A stretch of DNA of 54,562 nucleotides, from the NCBI GenBank assembly GCA_019911805.1, contig JAIOJV010000125.1, positions 1 through 54,562 on the forward strand, in the 5' to 3' direction. The notes beneath the pieces were generated by a model that had not been told where the DNA came from, did not search any database, and saw nothing but the letters and a program-made list of their open reading frames with translations. Numbering within the stretch: the first letter of the stretch is position 1; each line of letters begins with the position of its first letter. The stretch comes from Gammaproteobacteria bacterium. Lineage in GTDB: Bacteria > Pseudomonadota > Gammaproteobacteria > Thiohalobacterales > Thiohalobacteraceae. Positions 47,550-54,562 of the stretch are shown piece by piece. Made by a program: the position numbers and the translations under genes.

Positions 47550-48029
47550 TTAGGTGAACAGCATCCAGCCGTGGCTGCCGGCCACCGCGCCGGCGGCGGC
47601 GATCAGGCTGATGACCAGCAGCACCCAGTGCATGCGCTGGATCAGCCGGAAGGTACCATCGGGATTGCGCTCGGCCAGCTTCCGGAACCAGCGGTGCAGC
47701 ACCAGCGGCTCCAGCACGAACAGCATGAGCGTGAACACCACCCACACCAGGGTCATGGCGTGCACCCACCAATAATTCAGTTGCTGGTAGCGTCCCCAGG
47801 CGTCCAGGACATACAGCATGTAGAAGCCCGACAGCCCGGTGACCAGCGTGCTGATGCGCGCCTGTGCGGCGAAGCGGTGTTCGATGCGCTCGAAGGTATC
47901 GATCCGATCGGCGGCCGAGGCGAATCCGCGTACCGTCGGCAGCAGCACGGTGGTGACCATGGCGACGCCACCGATCCAGAAGATCACGCCCAGTACATGG
48001 ATCACGCGCGCGAGGATGAGTTCGTTCAT
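47550..48029 (-). CDS. CopD/DUF2269-like four-helix membrane protein
   Basis: 159-aa protein: 'LILARVIHVLGVIFWIGGVA' in helix 1 with the conserved His, 'LSGFYMLYVLDAW', 'WWVHAMTLVWVVFTLMLFVL', 'MHWVLLVISLIAAAGAV'. The His-rich four-helix pattern is that of the CopD/DUF2269 group, possibly heme- or copper-binding. ATG 48029 gives the standard start. It lies 89 bases upstream of rep, in the same direction. Confidence 0.75.
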   Translation of the reverse strand: MNELILARVIHVLGVIFWIGGVAMVTTVLLPTVRGFASAADRIDTFERIEHRFAAQARISTLVTGLSGFYMLYVLDAWGRYQQLNYWWVHAMTLVWVVFTLMLFVLEPLVLHRWFRKLAERNPDGTFRLIQRMHWVLLVISLIAAAGAVAGSHGWMLFT

Positions 48030-48437
48030 GATGGGCCGAGTATAACGACTGGACCCGGAAAACCGTATTAGCCATGGAATCACCCGGGAAGCACGGAGGC
48101 ACACGGCATCCCCGGAGTGACTGCCCCTAGGGAGTGGCTATCCCACACCAGCCGGGAGCTGAAATAAGCTCAAAAACCATATTTGCCACGGAAGCACACG
48201 GAAAAACACGTGAGGAGTGAGGAGTGAGGAGGAAAACCTTTATGGCCACGGAAGCACACGGAACAACATGAAAAAATTCAATGAGCAAAAGCCCAGCTTA
48301 TGAGCAGGTGGGTTGATTGTCGGGTTTTTACAGCAGGCATTTTTCCGTGTTTTTCCGTGTGCTTCCGTGGCTATACCGGTTTTGGGATGATTTATTCGTA
48401 CGCTGATCCGCGCCCCCGATAGGCACTGACGCTGTCC
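48030..48437. other. 408-base gap filled by inverted repeats
   Basis: No gene is seen. The main feature is a perfect 26-bp inverted pair (48185-48210 with 48346-48371) of the GCCACGGAAGCACACGGAAA type, with an extra left-arm copy at 48244-48263 and degraded copies at 48071-48105. A short GAGGAGT tandem (about 48211-48233) lies in the loop. The same unit flanks the nir cluster at 33249. Confidence 0.85.
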
Positions 48438-49949
48438 CTAGCGCCGCGCCCGATCCAGGTTGCGGTACCCCAGCGCCTCCCCCAGATGGTCGGTGGCGAT
48501 TGTCTCCGCCGCGGCCAGATCGGCGATGCTGCGCGCTACGCGCAGGCTGCGGTGATAGCCGCGTGCCGACAGGCCGAGCCGGTCCAGCGCACGGCGCAGC
48601 AGCGCCTCTTCGGGTGGGTCGAGGCGGCAGTGCCGGTCCAGTGCGGTGCCGCCGAGCTGGGCATTGGGGCAGCCCTGGCGGTCGAGCTGACGCTGCCGTG
48701 CCGCGATCACCCGTTGGCGCACGGTGGCGCTGGCCTCGCCGCGCGGGCCCTGGAGTTCCTGCGAAGGCAGGCGCGGCACCTCCACCTGCAGGTCGATACG
48801 ATCGAGCAGCGGACCGGAGATGCGCTGGCGGTAGCGCTGGACCTGGTCCGTTGTGCAGCGGCAGCGGCCGCCCGGGTCGCCGAGATAGCCGCACGGACAG
48901 GGATTCATCGCCGCGACCAGCTGAAAGCGCGCCGGGAACTCCGCCTGGCGGGCCGCGCGTGAGATAGTGATGTGGCCGTTCTCCAACGGCTCGCGCAGCA
49001 CCTCCAGCACCCTGCGATCGAACTCCGGCAATTCGTCCAGGAACAGCACGCCGTGGTGGGCGAGTGAGATCTCGCCCGGTCGCGGTGAGGAACCACCGCC
49101 CACCAGGGCCACTGCCGAGGCGGTGTGGTGCGGCGCGCGGAACGGCCGCTGCCGCCACTGGGTACAGAAAAAGCCCTGGGCGCTGATGGAGGCGACGGCG
49201 GCCGCAGCCAGTGCCTCGGCCTCGGTCATGGGCGGCAGGATGCCGGGCAGACGGCTGGCGAGCAGGCTCTTGCCGGTGCCGGGTGGGCCGGTCAGCAACA
49301 GGCTGTGGCCACCCGTCGCGGCCACCTCCAGCGCCCGTCGCGCCCGCGCCTGTCCGCGGACATCGGCGAGGTCCGGGAGGCCGGCCTCGGTCGCGTCGAG
49401 CACGTTGGGGGGCGGCGGCGCGGGCTGCACCAACTCGATCCGTTCATTGAAATGCCGGGTGACGTGCAACAGGTGATCGGCGGCCCGGGCGCGCCCGCCA
49501 TCGACCAGCGCGGCCTCGGCGTGATTGGCCAGCGGCACGATCAGCCGCCGGTCGGCGGCCGCTGCGGCGATGGCGGCGGTCAGCACCCCGGCGACCGGAC
49601 GCAGATCGCCCGACAGCGCCAGCTCACCGATGAACTCGTAGCCGGTCAGTGCATCCGCCGCCAACTGGCCCGAGGCGGCGAGGATACCGAGCGCGATGGG
49701 CAGATCGAAGCGCCCGCCTTCCTTGGGCAGGTCGGCGGGGGCGAGATTGACAGTGATGCGGCGCGTGGGGAATTCGAAGCGACTGTTGTTGAGTGCACCG
49801 CGGACGCGGTCCTTGCTCTCTTTGACCGCCGTCTCCGGCAGCCCGACGATGGACATGCCCGGCAGACCGTTGGCCAGATCCACTTCGACGGTTACGAGTG
49901 GCGCCGAGATACCCAGCTGGGCACGGCTGTAGACGACTGCGAGCGGCAT
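48438..49949 (-). CDS. comM: YifB/ComM family Mg-chelatase-like AAA+ ATPase
   Basis: 503-aa protein: an N-terminal Lon-like domain ('VEVDLANGLPGMSIVGLPE' and 'RITVNLAPADLPKEG'), a Mg-chelatase-type AAA+ core with Walker A GPPGTGKS and 'FLDELPEF', the four-Cys 'AAMNPCPCGYLG' segment with 'CRCT', and a helical C-terminus 'LSARGYHRSLRVARSIADL'. ComM is a hexameric branch-migration helicase acting in natural transformation. Full length. Confidence 0.95.
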   Translation of the reverse strand: MPLAVVYSRAQLGISAPLVTVEVDLANGLPGMSIVGLPETAVKESKDRVRGALNNSRFEFPTRRITVNLAPADLPKEGGRFDLPIALGILAASGQLAADALTGYEFIGELALSGDLRPVAGVLTAAIAAAAADRRLIVPLANHAEAALVDGGRARAADHLLHVTRHFNERIELVQPAPPPPNVLDATEAGLPDLADVRGQARARRALEVAATGGHSLLLTGPPGTGKSLLASRLPGILPPMTEAEALAAAAVASISAQGFFCTQWRQRPFRAPHHTASAVALVGGGSSPRPGEISLAHHGVLFLDELPEFDRRVLEVLREPLENGHITISRAARQAEFPARFQLVAAMNPCPCGYLGDPGGRCRCTTDQVQRYRQRISGPLLDRIDLQVEVPRLPSQELQGPRGEASATVRQRVIAARQRQLDRQGCPNAQLGGTALDRHCRLDPPEEALLRRALDRLGLSARGYHRSLRVARSIADLAAAETIATDHLGEALGYRNLDRARR

Positions 49950-49981
49950 CGTTCCCTTCCCTGGGTCGATTGTTATGGCTC

Positions 49982-50119
49982 CTAGGGAATCTCTGATTAA
50001 TTCGTCGTACCGTCATTGCGAGCGAAGCGCGGCAATCTCCTTCGAGGGCAGATCAACAACTTGGAGATTGCCGCGTCGCTGCGCTCCTCGCAATGACGGG
50101 TTAATCAGTGGTTCCCTAG
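49982..50119. mobile_element. MITE-like nested inverted-repeat element
   Basis: 138 bases with outer 19-bp inverted ends (49982-50000 with 50101-50119, 17/19 matches, CTAGGGAA...) that begin and end in CTAG, possibly a target duplication. Inside is the widespread CGTCATTGCGAGCGAAGC... palindrome (50011-50040 with 50063-50099). No coding capacity. Confidence 0.65.
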
Positions 50120-50155
50120 ACCTGAAAACACCTTCCGTGGCTACACGAGCCTTCC

Positions 50156-50446
50156 TCAGCCGCCGTCCATGTCCTGCTCGTCGTCGGCGACGGAGCGGGT
50201 GCCGAGGACCTGGGCCTCGAGCTCGGCCACGCGGTGGGCCATGGCGTCGAGCTGCGCACGGGTACGCGCCAGCACCTTCGCCTGCACGTCGAATTCCTCG
50301 CGCGTGACCAGGTCCAGCTTGCCCAGCGCCGCCTGCACGGCCGCGCGCAGGTTGCGGTCGACGTCCTGCTGCAACACGCGTACGCCTTCCGGCAACGCGG
50401 TCTGCAACCGGTGGCTGAGATCATCGATGAATTTCGGATCGAACAT
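50156..50446 (-). CDS. ubiK: Ubiquinone biosynthesis accessory factor UbiK
   Basis: 96-aa BMFP (YqiC/UbiK) protein: 'MFDPKFIDDLSHRLQTALP' at the start, 'LQQDVDRNLRAAVQAAL', 'LDLVTREEFDVQAKVLARTR' and a C-terminal coiled coil with 'LEAQVLG'. It binds UbiJ and membranes in ubiquinone synthesis. It is divergent from the porin-glnK-amtB operon and shares its regulatory gap. Confidence 0.93.
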   Translation of the reverse strand: MFDPKFIDDLSHRLQTALPEGVRVLQQDVDRNLRAAVQAALGKLDLVTREEFDVQAKVLARTRAQLDAMAHRVAELEAQVLGTRSVADDEQDMDGG

Positions 50447-50507
50447 GCCATGCACTGTAGCGCAGCGCCGCGCGCGCGGTCCAGCCTCGCGACCGCGGTG
50501 GCGCCGG

Positions 50508-50524
50508 TGCACCACCTTGGCGCA
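50508..50524. promoter_or_regulatory. NtrC-binding site 1
   Basis: TGCACCACCTTGGCGCA matches the NtrC palindrome TGCACCA-N3-TGGTGCA with one mismatch. It lies about 120 bases upstream of the sigma-54 promoter, the usual enhancer distance. Confidence 0.75.
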
Positions 50525-50549
50525 TGACACCCCCGCGATGCGGTGATCC

Positions 50550-50566
50550 CTCACCACTGTGGTGCA
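50550..50566. promoter_or_regulatory. NtrC-binding site 2
   Basis: CTCACCACTGTGGTGCA matches TGCACCA-N3-TGGTGCA except in the first two bases. Its centre is 42 bases from that of site 1, or four helical turns, as is common for paired NtrC sites. Confidence 0.7.
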
Positions 50567-50629
50567 GCGGCCCCGGCACGACTCCGCCGAAACTTCTCCA
50601 ACATCATGTTTTATAGCGCCAAAACAGCT

Positions 50630-50646
50630 TTGGCACGGGAGCTGCA
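50630..50646 (+). promoter_or_regulatory. Sigma-54 promoter of the porin-glnK-amtB operon
   Basis: TTGGCACGGGAGCTGCA fits YTGGCACG-N4-TTGCW at all but one position, with the GG and GC elements correctly spaced. With the two NtrC-like sites upstream it predicts nitrogen-limitation control of the downstream genes. Confidence 0.85.
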
Positions 50647-50852
50647 AAAACCTCCCTGCCAGGCGGGGCCCCGCCCGTCTGCAGCGAACCGCGGCGCTGA
50701 ATGACCGCGTCCAAAGCAGAAAATCAGTTCGGTCACGGAAACCTATGAAAGGCACTGCATACCGGATGTCCCGGCAACGACCGTTCACCACCTCCCGGGT
50801 GATGCCGTGGCACAGACGGTTTTCAGGTTCCGCCCATCCACTGGAGACACGC

Positions 50853-51596
50853 ATGAACACGCTAGCCAAGACCCTTCTCACCGGTGCCCTGTCGTCCGTC
50901 ACTGCCTTCGCCGGTGCCGAGGGCATCCGCGCCAACGTCACGCTCGCGTCCGACTACACGTTCCGCGGCGTGTCCCAGACCGACAATCAGATGGCCTTGC
51001 AGGGCGGTTTCGATTGGGCGCACGCAAGCGACGTCTATGTCGGGGCCTGGGCCTCCAATGTCGATTCCGACTTCTTCGGTGGTGCCAAGGACCCGCAGCT
51101 CGAAACCAACCTGTACGCGGGTTATGCGACTGCGCTGGGCGCGTTTACGTATGACTTCGGCATCCTGGTCTATTTTTATCCGGGCGCGGACGCCCCCGCC
51201 GCCGACGACCTCCGGACCGTCGAGTTCTACGTCAGTGGCGGGTACGCGCTGACCAAGGCCTTCGCGCTCAACGCCAAGCTGTACTACGCCGACGAGCTGA
51301 ACTTCGCCGGCAACCACGGCGACGGCCTGTACCTCATCGTCGGGGCCGACTATGCGCTGCTGGACAACTTGTCGCTGTCGGCCGCCGTCGGCCACAGCAG
51401 CGGCGGCGCCTTCGAGACCTTCGGCGGCCCCGCTGGTCCGGACAGCTATATGGACTACCGCATCGGTGTCTCCACCACCTTCGCCGGCGCCAACCTCGCG
51501 CTCAGCTGGATTGACAGCAACGACGATGCCGAGGCGCTGTTCGGTGACAGCGTCACCGACGGCCGCGTCGTGTTCACGTTGTCAAAAAGCTTCTAG
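50853..51596 (+). CDS. TorF family putative porin
   Basis: 247-aa outer membrane beta-barrel protein: a signal peptide (MNTLAKTLLTGALSSVTAFAGA), then 'VTLASDYTFRGVSQTDNQMALQ', the TorF signature (quoted core: 'SDYTFRGVSQT'), alternating strands, and the C-terminal Phe typical of outer membrane proteins ('FTLSKSF'). CTGGAG precedes ATG 50853. It lies directly after the sigma-54 promoter and before glnK-amtB, an arrangement shared by many proteobacteria, so a role in passage of nitrogen compounds is inferred. Confidence 0.92.
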   Translation: MNTLAKTLLTGALSSVTAFAGAEGIRANVTLASDYTFRGVSQTDNQMALQGGFDWAHASDVYVGAWASNVDSDFFGGAKDPQLETNLYAGYATALGAFTYDFGILVYFYPGADAPAADDLRTVEFYVSGGYALTKAFALNAKLYYADELNFAGNHGDGLYLIVGADYALLDNLSLSAAVGHSSGGAFETFGGPAGPDSYMDYRIGVSTTFAGANLALSWIDSNDDAEALFGDSVTDGRVVFTLSKSF

Positions 51597-51657
51597 GGAA
51601 ACGCTGGCTTATAGGCGTACTCAATGCAGAGGCGCAGAGACGCAGAGAAAATCATGA

Positions 51658-52038
<381 letters not shown>

Positions 52039-52053
52039 AGAGGGGAATTCAGT

Positions 52054-53376
52054 ATGTCGAGACTCATCAAACAGTACTTCGGTCTGCTGGCCCTGTCCGG
52101 CCTCCCGGGCCTGGCACTGGCCGCAGAGACGACACTGAGTGCGGGTGACACGGCGTGGATGCTGACAGCCACGGCGCTGGTGCTGTTCATGACCATTCCC
52201 GGCCTGTCGCTGTTCTACGCCGGCATGGTGCGGGCCAAGAACGTGCTGTCGGTCATGATGCAGTGTTTTGCCATCACCGCTCTGATCTCTGTGCTATGGG
52301 TGCTGTACGGCTACAGCCTGGTGTTCGACACGGCCGGCATGATGGCAGGGACGGTGAATGTCGCAAGCTTCGTCGGTGGGCTCGGCAAGGCCTTCATGCG
52401 CGGCGTCACCGTGGACAGTCTGACGGCGACGATCCCGGAGACGGTGTTCGCGACCTTCCAGATGACCTTCGCCATCATCACGCCCGCCCTGATCGTCGGC
52501 GCCTTCGCCGAGCGTATGCGGTTCGCTGCCATGCTGTGGTTCATGGCCGTCTGGTTCACCGTGGTCTACGCGCCGATCGCACACATGGTGTGGGGCGGCG
52601 ACGGCGCGTTGCTGTGGGACTGGGGCGTGCTCGATTTCGCGGGCGGCACGGTGGTCCACATCAATGCGGGTATTGCGGGTTTCGTGGCCTGCCTGGTCCT
52701 GGGCAAGCGCAAGGGCTTTCCCACCACCGCCATGCCGCCGCATAACCTGACCTATACCCTTATTGGCGCTTCCATGCTGTGGGTGGGCTGGTTTGGCTTC
52801 AATGCCGGTTCCGCCGTGGCTGCCGACGGTTCCGCGGGCATGGCCATGCTGACCACCCAGGTTGCTACCGCCGCTGCCGCACTGGCCTGGATGTTTGCCG
52901 AGTGGCTGAGCCATGGCAAACCGTCCGTGCTGGGCATCGCCTCCGGCGCCGTGGCCGGCCTGGTCGCGGTCACGCCGGCTTCCGGCACCTGCGGGCCCAT
53001 GGGCGCCTTGCTGCCCGGCATCATTGCCGGCGTACTGTGCTTCCTGGCCTCCACCAAGCTCAAGCGGGCCGCGGGCTACGATGATTCTCTCGACGTTTTT
53101 GGTGTGCATGCCGTCGGTGGACTGGTCGGCGCCATCCTGACCGGCCTGTTCGCGGACGTCTCCTTCGGCGGCAAGGGTCTGGCCGAAGGCGTGACCATCG
53201 GCGCTCAACTCTGGATCCAGATCAAGGGCAGCCTGTTCACCGTGATCTATACTGGCGTAATGAGTTTCATCATCCTCAAGGTGATCGATGTGCTGGTGGG
53301 GCTGCGCGTGAGCGAAGAAGAAGAGACCGAAGGTCTCGACATCGCTCTGCATGACGAGCGCGGCTACAACCTCTGA
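52054..53376 (+). CDS. amtB: Ammonium transporter AmtB
   Basis: 440-aa ammonium channel with cleaved signal peptide ('GLPGLALAAETT') and 11 membrane helices. Signatures: 'SLFYAGMVRAKNVLS', 'FAERMRFAAMLWF', the twin pore histidines in 'GGTVVHINAG' and 'DVFGVHAVGG', and the C-terminal GlnK-binding tail 'RVSEEEETEGLDIALHDERG'. Followed by a clear terminator. Confidence 0.97.
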   Translation: MSRLIKQYFGLLALSGLPGLALAAETTLSAGDTAWMLTATALVLFMTIPGLSLFYAGMVRAKNVLSVMMQCFAITALISVLWVLYGYSLVFDTAGMMAGTVNVASFVGGLGKAFMRGVTVDSLTATIPETVFATFQMTFAIITPALIVGAFAERMRFAAMLWFMAVWFTVVYAPIAHMVWGGDGALLWDWGVLDFAGGTVVHINAGIAGFVACLVLGKRKGFPTTAMPPHNLTYTLIGASMLWVGWFGFNAGSAVAADGSAGMAMLTTQVATAAAALAWMFAEWLSHGKPSVLGIASGAVAGLVAVTPASGTCGPMGALLPGIIAGVLCFLASTKLKRAAGYDDSLDVFGVHAVGGLVGAILTGLFADVSFGGKGLAEGVTIGAQLWIQIKGSLFTVIYTGVMSFIILKVIDVLVGLRVSEEEETEGLDIALHDERGYNL

Positions 53377-53400
53377 CCCTGTCCCGACGTCTCCCATCAA

Positions 53401-53434
53401 GCCCTGGAATCACCGAGATTCCAGGGCTTTTTTG
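53401..53434 (+). terminator. Intrinsic terminator after amtB
   Basis: A perfect 11-bp stem GCCCTGGAATC / GATTCCAGGGC (53401-53411, 53417-53427) with a 5-base loop is followed by a run of seven T, 24 bases after the amtB stop. Confidence 0.96.
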
Positions 53435-53703
53435 TCCAAAATCGCCTGAATCGCCGCTTTATACCAAGTTTCCAGGGCGTGCACGCACCCCCCCTGCGGG
53501 ATCAGGCCGCGCCTCAAGCATCAACAGGAACCCGCCGATATCTGGTTCAAGGAGCCGGACTGGGTCGACCCCTTGGCTGCCATGGCATTTGATTGCCATG
53601 GATCAATGGGTAAGAAAAGTCTCCTGCAAAGCCATGCGACGGAAAGATCAATCATCCTCCCGGTTATTTTGAACAAACAGGCAAAAAAAGAGAGGGAAGG
53701 CAC
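53435..53703. other. Gap between amtB and the DUF4124 gene; possible gene fragment
   Basis: No intact gene. Bases 53510-53630 read on the plus strand as an open stretch (LKHQQEPADIWFKEPDWVDP...) without a start or recognised domain, possibly the decayed end of a gene. A GCCATGG palindromic pair lies at 53579 and 53596. Confidence 0.4.
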
Positions 53704-54105
53704 ATGCATGCCATCCGTTGGATTATGTGTTGCAGTGCAATGCTTTGGCCGCTCTGGGGCAGCGCCGAGATCTACCAGTCCCGTGATGCCTCTGGAAATA
53801 CCGTTTATAGCGACCGGCCGCTGGGCGCAAATTCCCACAAGAGCGGCATCACCGCGCCGCCCACAGGCCAATCTCCCATCATTCCAGCCGCGCTTCCACC
53901 GGACGACAAAGCAACGCCGGCCGAAGATCCAGAGCTCAGGAAAGCGCGCTGCACCAAGGTGCGTGAGCTTCTGGCGCGTTACCAAAAAGCCGAGTACCTG
54001 ATGGGAGAAGGCGCGGACGGAAAGAATCAGATCCTGAGCGATCAGGAAAAAAACAAGGAAATGGAATTGCTGCGGGAACAAGAAGCCGCCCAATGCGACT
54101 CCTGA
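53704..54105 (+). CDS. DUF4124 domain-containing periplasmic protein
   Basis: 133-aa protein with a signal peptide (to 'LWGSA', residue 21) and DUF4124 motif 'EIYQSRDASGNTVYSDRPL', found in many gammaproteobacterial envelope proteins of unknown role. The remainder is polar with two cysteines and a predicted helical C-terminus. GAGGGAAGG precedes ATG 53704. Confidence 0.88.
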   Translation: MHAIRWIMCCSAMLWPLWGSAEIYQSRDASGNTVYSDRPLGANSHKSGITAPPTGQSPIIPAALPPDDKATPAEDPELRKARCTKVRELLARYQKAEYLMGEGADGKNQILSDQEKNKEMELLREQEAAQCDS

Positions 54106-54562
54106 AGGGAGGATTTCTTCCCCAAAGGGCAATTTTCTTCGCGCGAATCAGGGCGCTTCAAGCTCGCTATCACAAGCAATCGAACAGCAAGATGAGCATC
54201 TCATTCGGGTGAGCGCAACGATTCATTCCGTTGGTTTTTTTGCCTGGGGGTGTCAGACCAGCCTCCCCCACACCACGCCGGCACCCAGCAAGAAGAGCAT
54301 TTGGACCTCTCGCCAAATATCGACACATGAGGTAACTCAAGTAGCCAGCGCAAGCCCATAAGGTGTTGAAACCTTCACCAGCACTGCTGGCAATAAGCCA
54401 CCTTCGACGACAAGCAACTTGATCCTCCCCGGGATTGGCAGGGATCGTGCCGGCGGCGTTGACCCCCACCGTCACGATCGGGCAAGCCCGTCTATCCATT
54501 TGACTGATGGTGATTCGGGAAGGCCCCAAAGATGCTATGATCGGAGGATGAAAATAAAACGT
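54106..54562. other. 457 bases at the window end without a supported gene
   Basis: No reading frame with recognisable content. A minus-strand frame (54170-54529) is open but has no ribosome site, domain or plausible composition. Composition is more AT-rich than in the core genes. Confidence 0.5.

Noticed and set aside
54170-54529. A 119-codon minus-strand frame at the window end
   Set aside because: No ribosome site, no domain and unusual composition; not supportable as a gene.

Overview
This 54.6 kb, mostly GC-rich window is best read as the chromosome of a denitrifying gammaproteobacterium. Pointers are the cytochrome c5 - rep - comM(yifB) - ubiK - porin - glnK - amtB block, the resB-ccsA-dsbA block, and a complete cd1 nitrite reductase cluster with separate nirD, nirL, nirG and nirH. 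A sulfur-oxidising or purple-sulfur-like relative is plausible, but the window alone does not settle the genus.

Layout. 1-5.9 kb: cytochrome c maturation (ResB, CcsA), a DsbA, an acetolactate-synthase-like ThDP enzyme and an EEP-family phosphodiesterase. 6.1-13.5 kb: NorE/NorF-like proteins, a heme A synthase, then an operon resembling the norSY-senC (sNOR) loci of ammonia oxidisers: a 51-aa membrane peptide, a CuA subunit II, a B-family-like subunit I whose active-site Tyr is Gln, a heme O synthase and a Sco/SenC protein. 13.6-17.1 kb: a second, poorly described operon with a cytochrome b / 2x[4Fe-4S] / MvhD-like fusion, a small anchored periplasmic protein and a highly divergent heme-copper subunit. 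17.2-23.1 kb: classical norCB, norQ, an FNR-type regulator with four cysteines, SirB2 and a NirI/NosR-type flavo-iron-sulfur protein. 23.3-33.1 kb: nirS-nirE-nirC-nirF-nirD-nirL-nirG-nirH-nirJ-nirN, with large inverted repeats in most of the wider gaps. 33.4-36.2 kb: a sigma-54 activator without a sensor domain, a TauE/SafE membrane protein and a TetR regulator. 36.2-43.8 kb: a lower-GC accessory island of unrelated single genes (5'-nucleotidase, HNH nuclease, GmrSD-like DUF262 protein, CSD-DUF1294, PACE exporter, small proteins), with attC-like junctions and IS remnants, ending at a tRNA-Arg(CCG). 44-54.6 kb: core genes including an NtrC/sigma-54-type promoter ahead of a TorF porin - glnK - amtB.

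How it works together. Nitrite is reduced to NO by NirS, whose heme d1 is made by NirE, D, L, G, H, J, F and N. NO could be removed by up to three different heme-copper enzymes encoded side by side: the sNOR-like CuA enzyme, the unusual cytochrome-b-linked enzyme, and cNOR (NorCB). FNR/Dnr-type palindromes (TTGAY-N4-RTCAA) lie before the sNOR operon, the cytochrome b/HCO operon, norCB and nirS, with a weaker one before norQ-fnr, so all are likely switched on together under low oxygen or NO.

The strongest candidate for an under-described system is the 13.6-17.1 kb operon: a heme-copper catalytic subunit with no CuA or cytochrome c partner, altered predicted CuB ligands, and a membrane cytochrome b fused to ferredoxin and MvhD-like domains as its apparent electron-input module.
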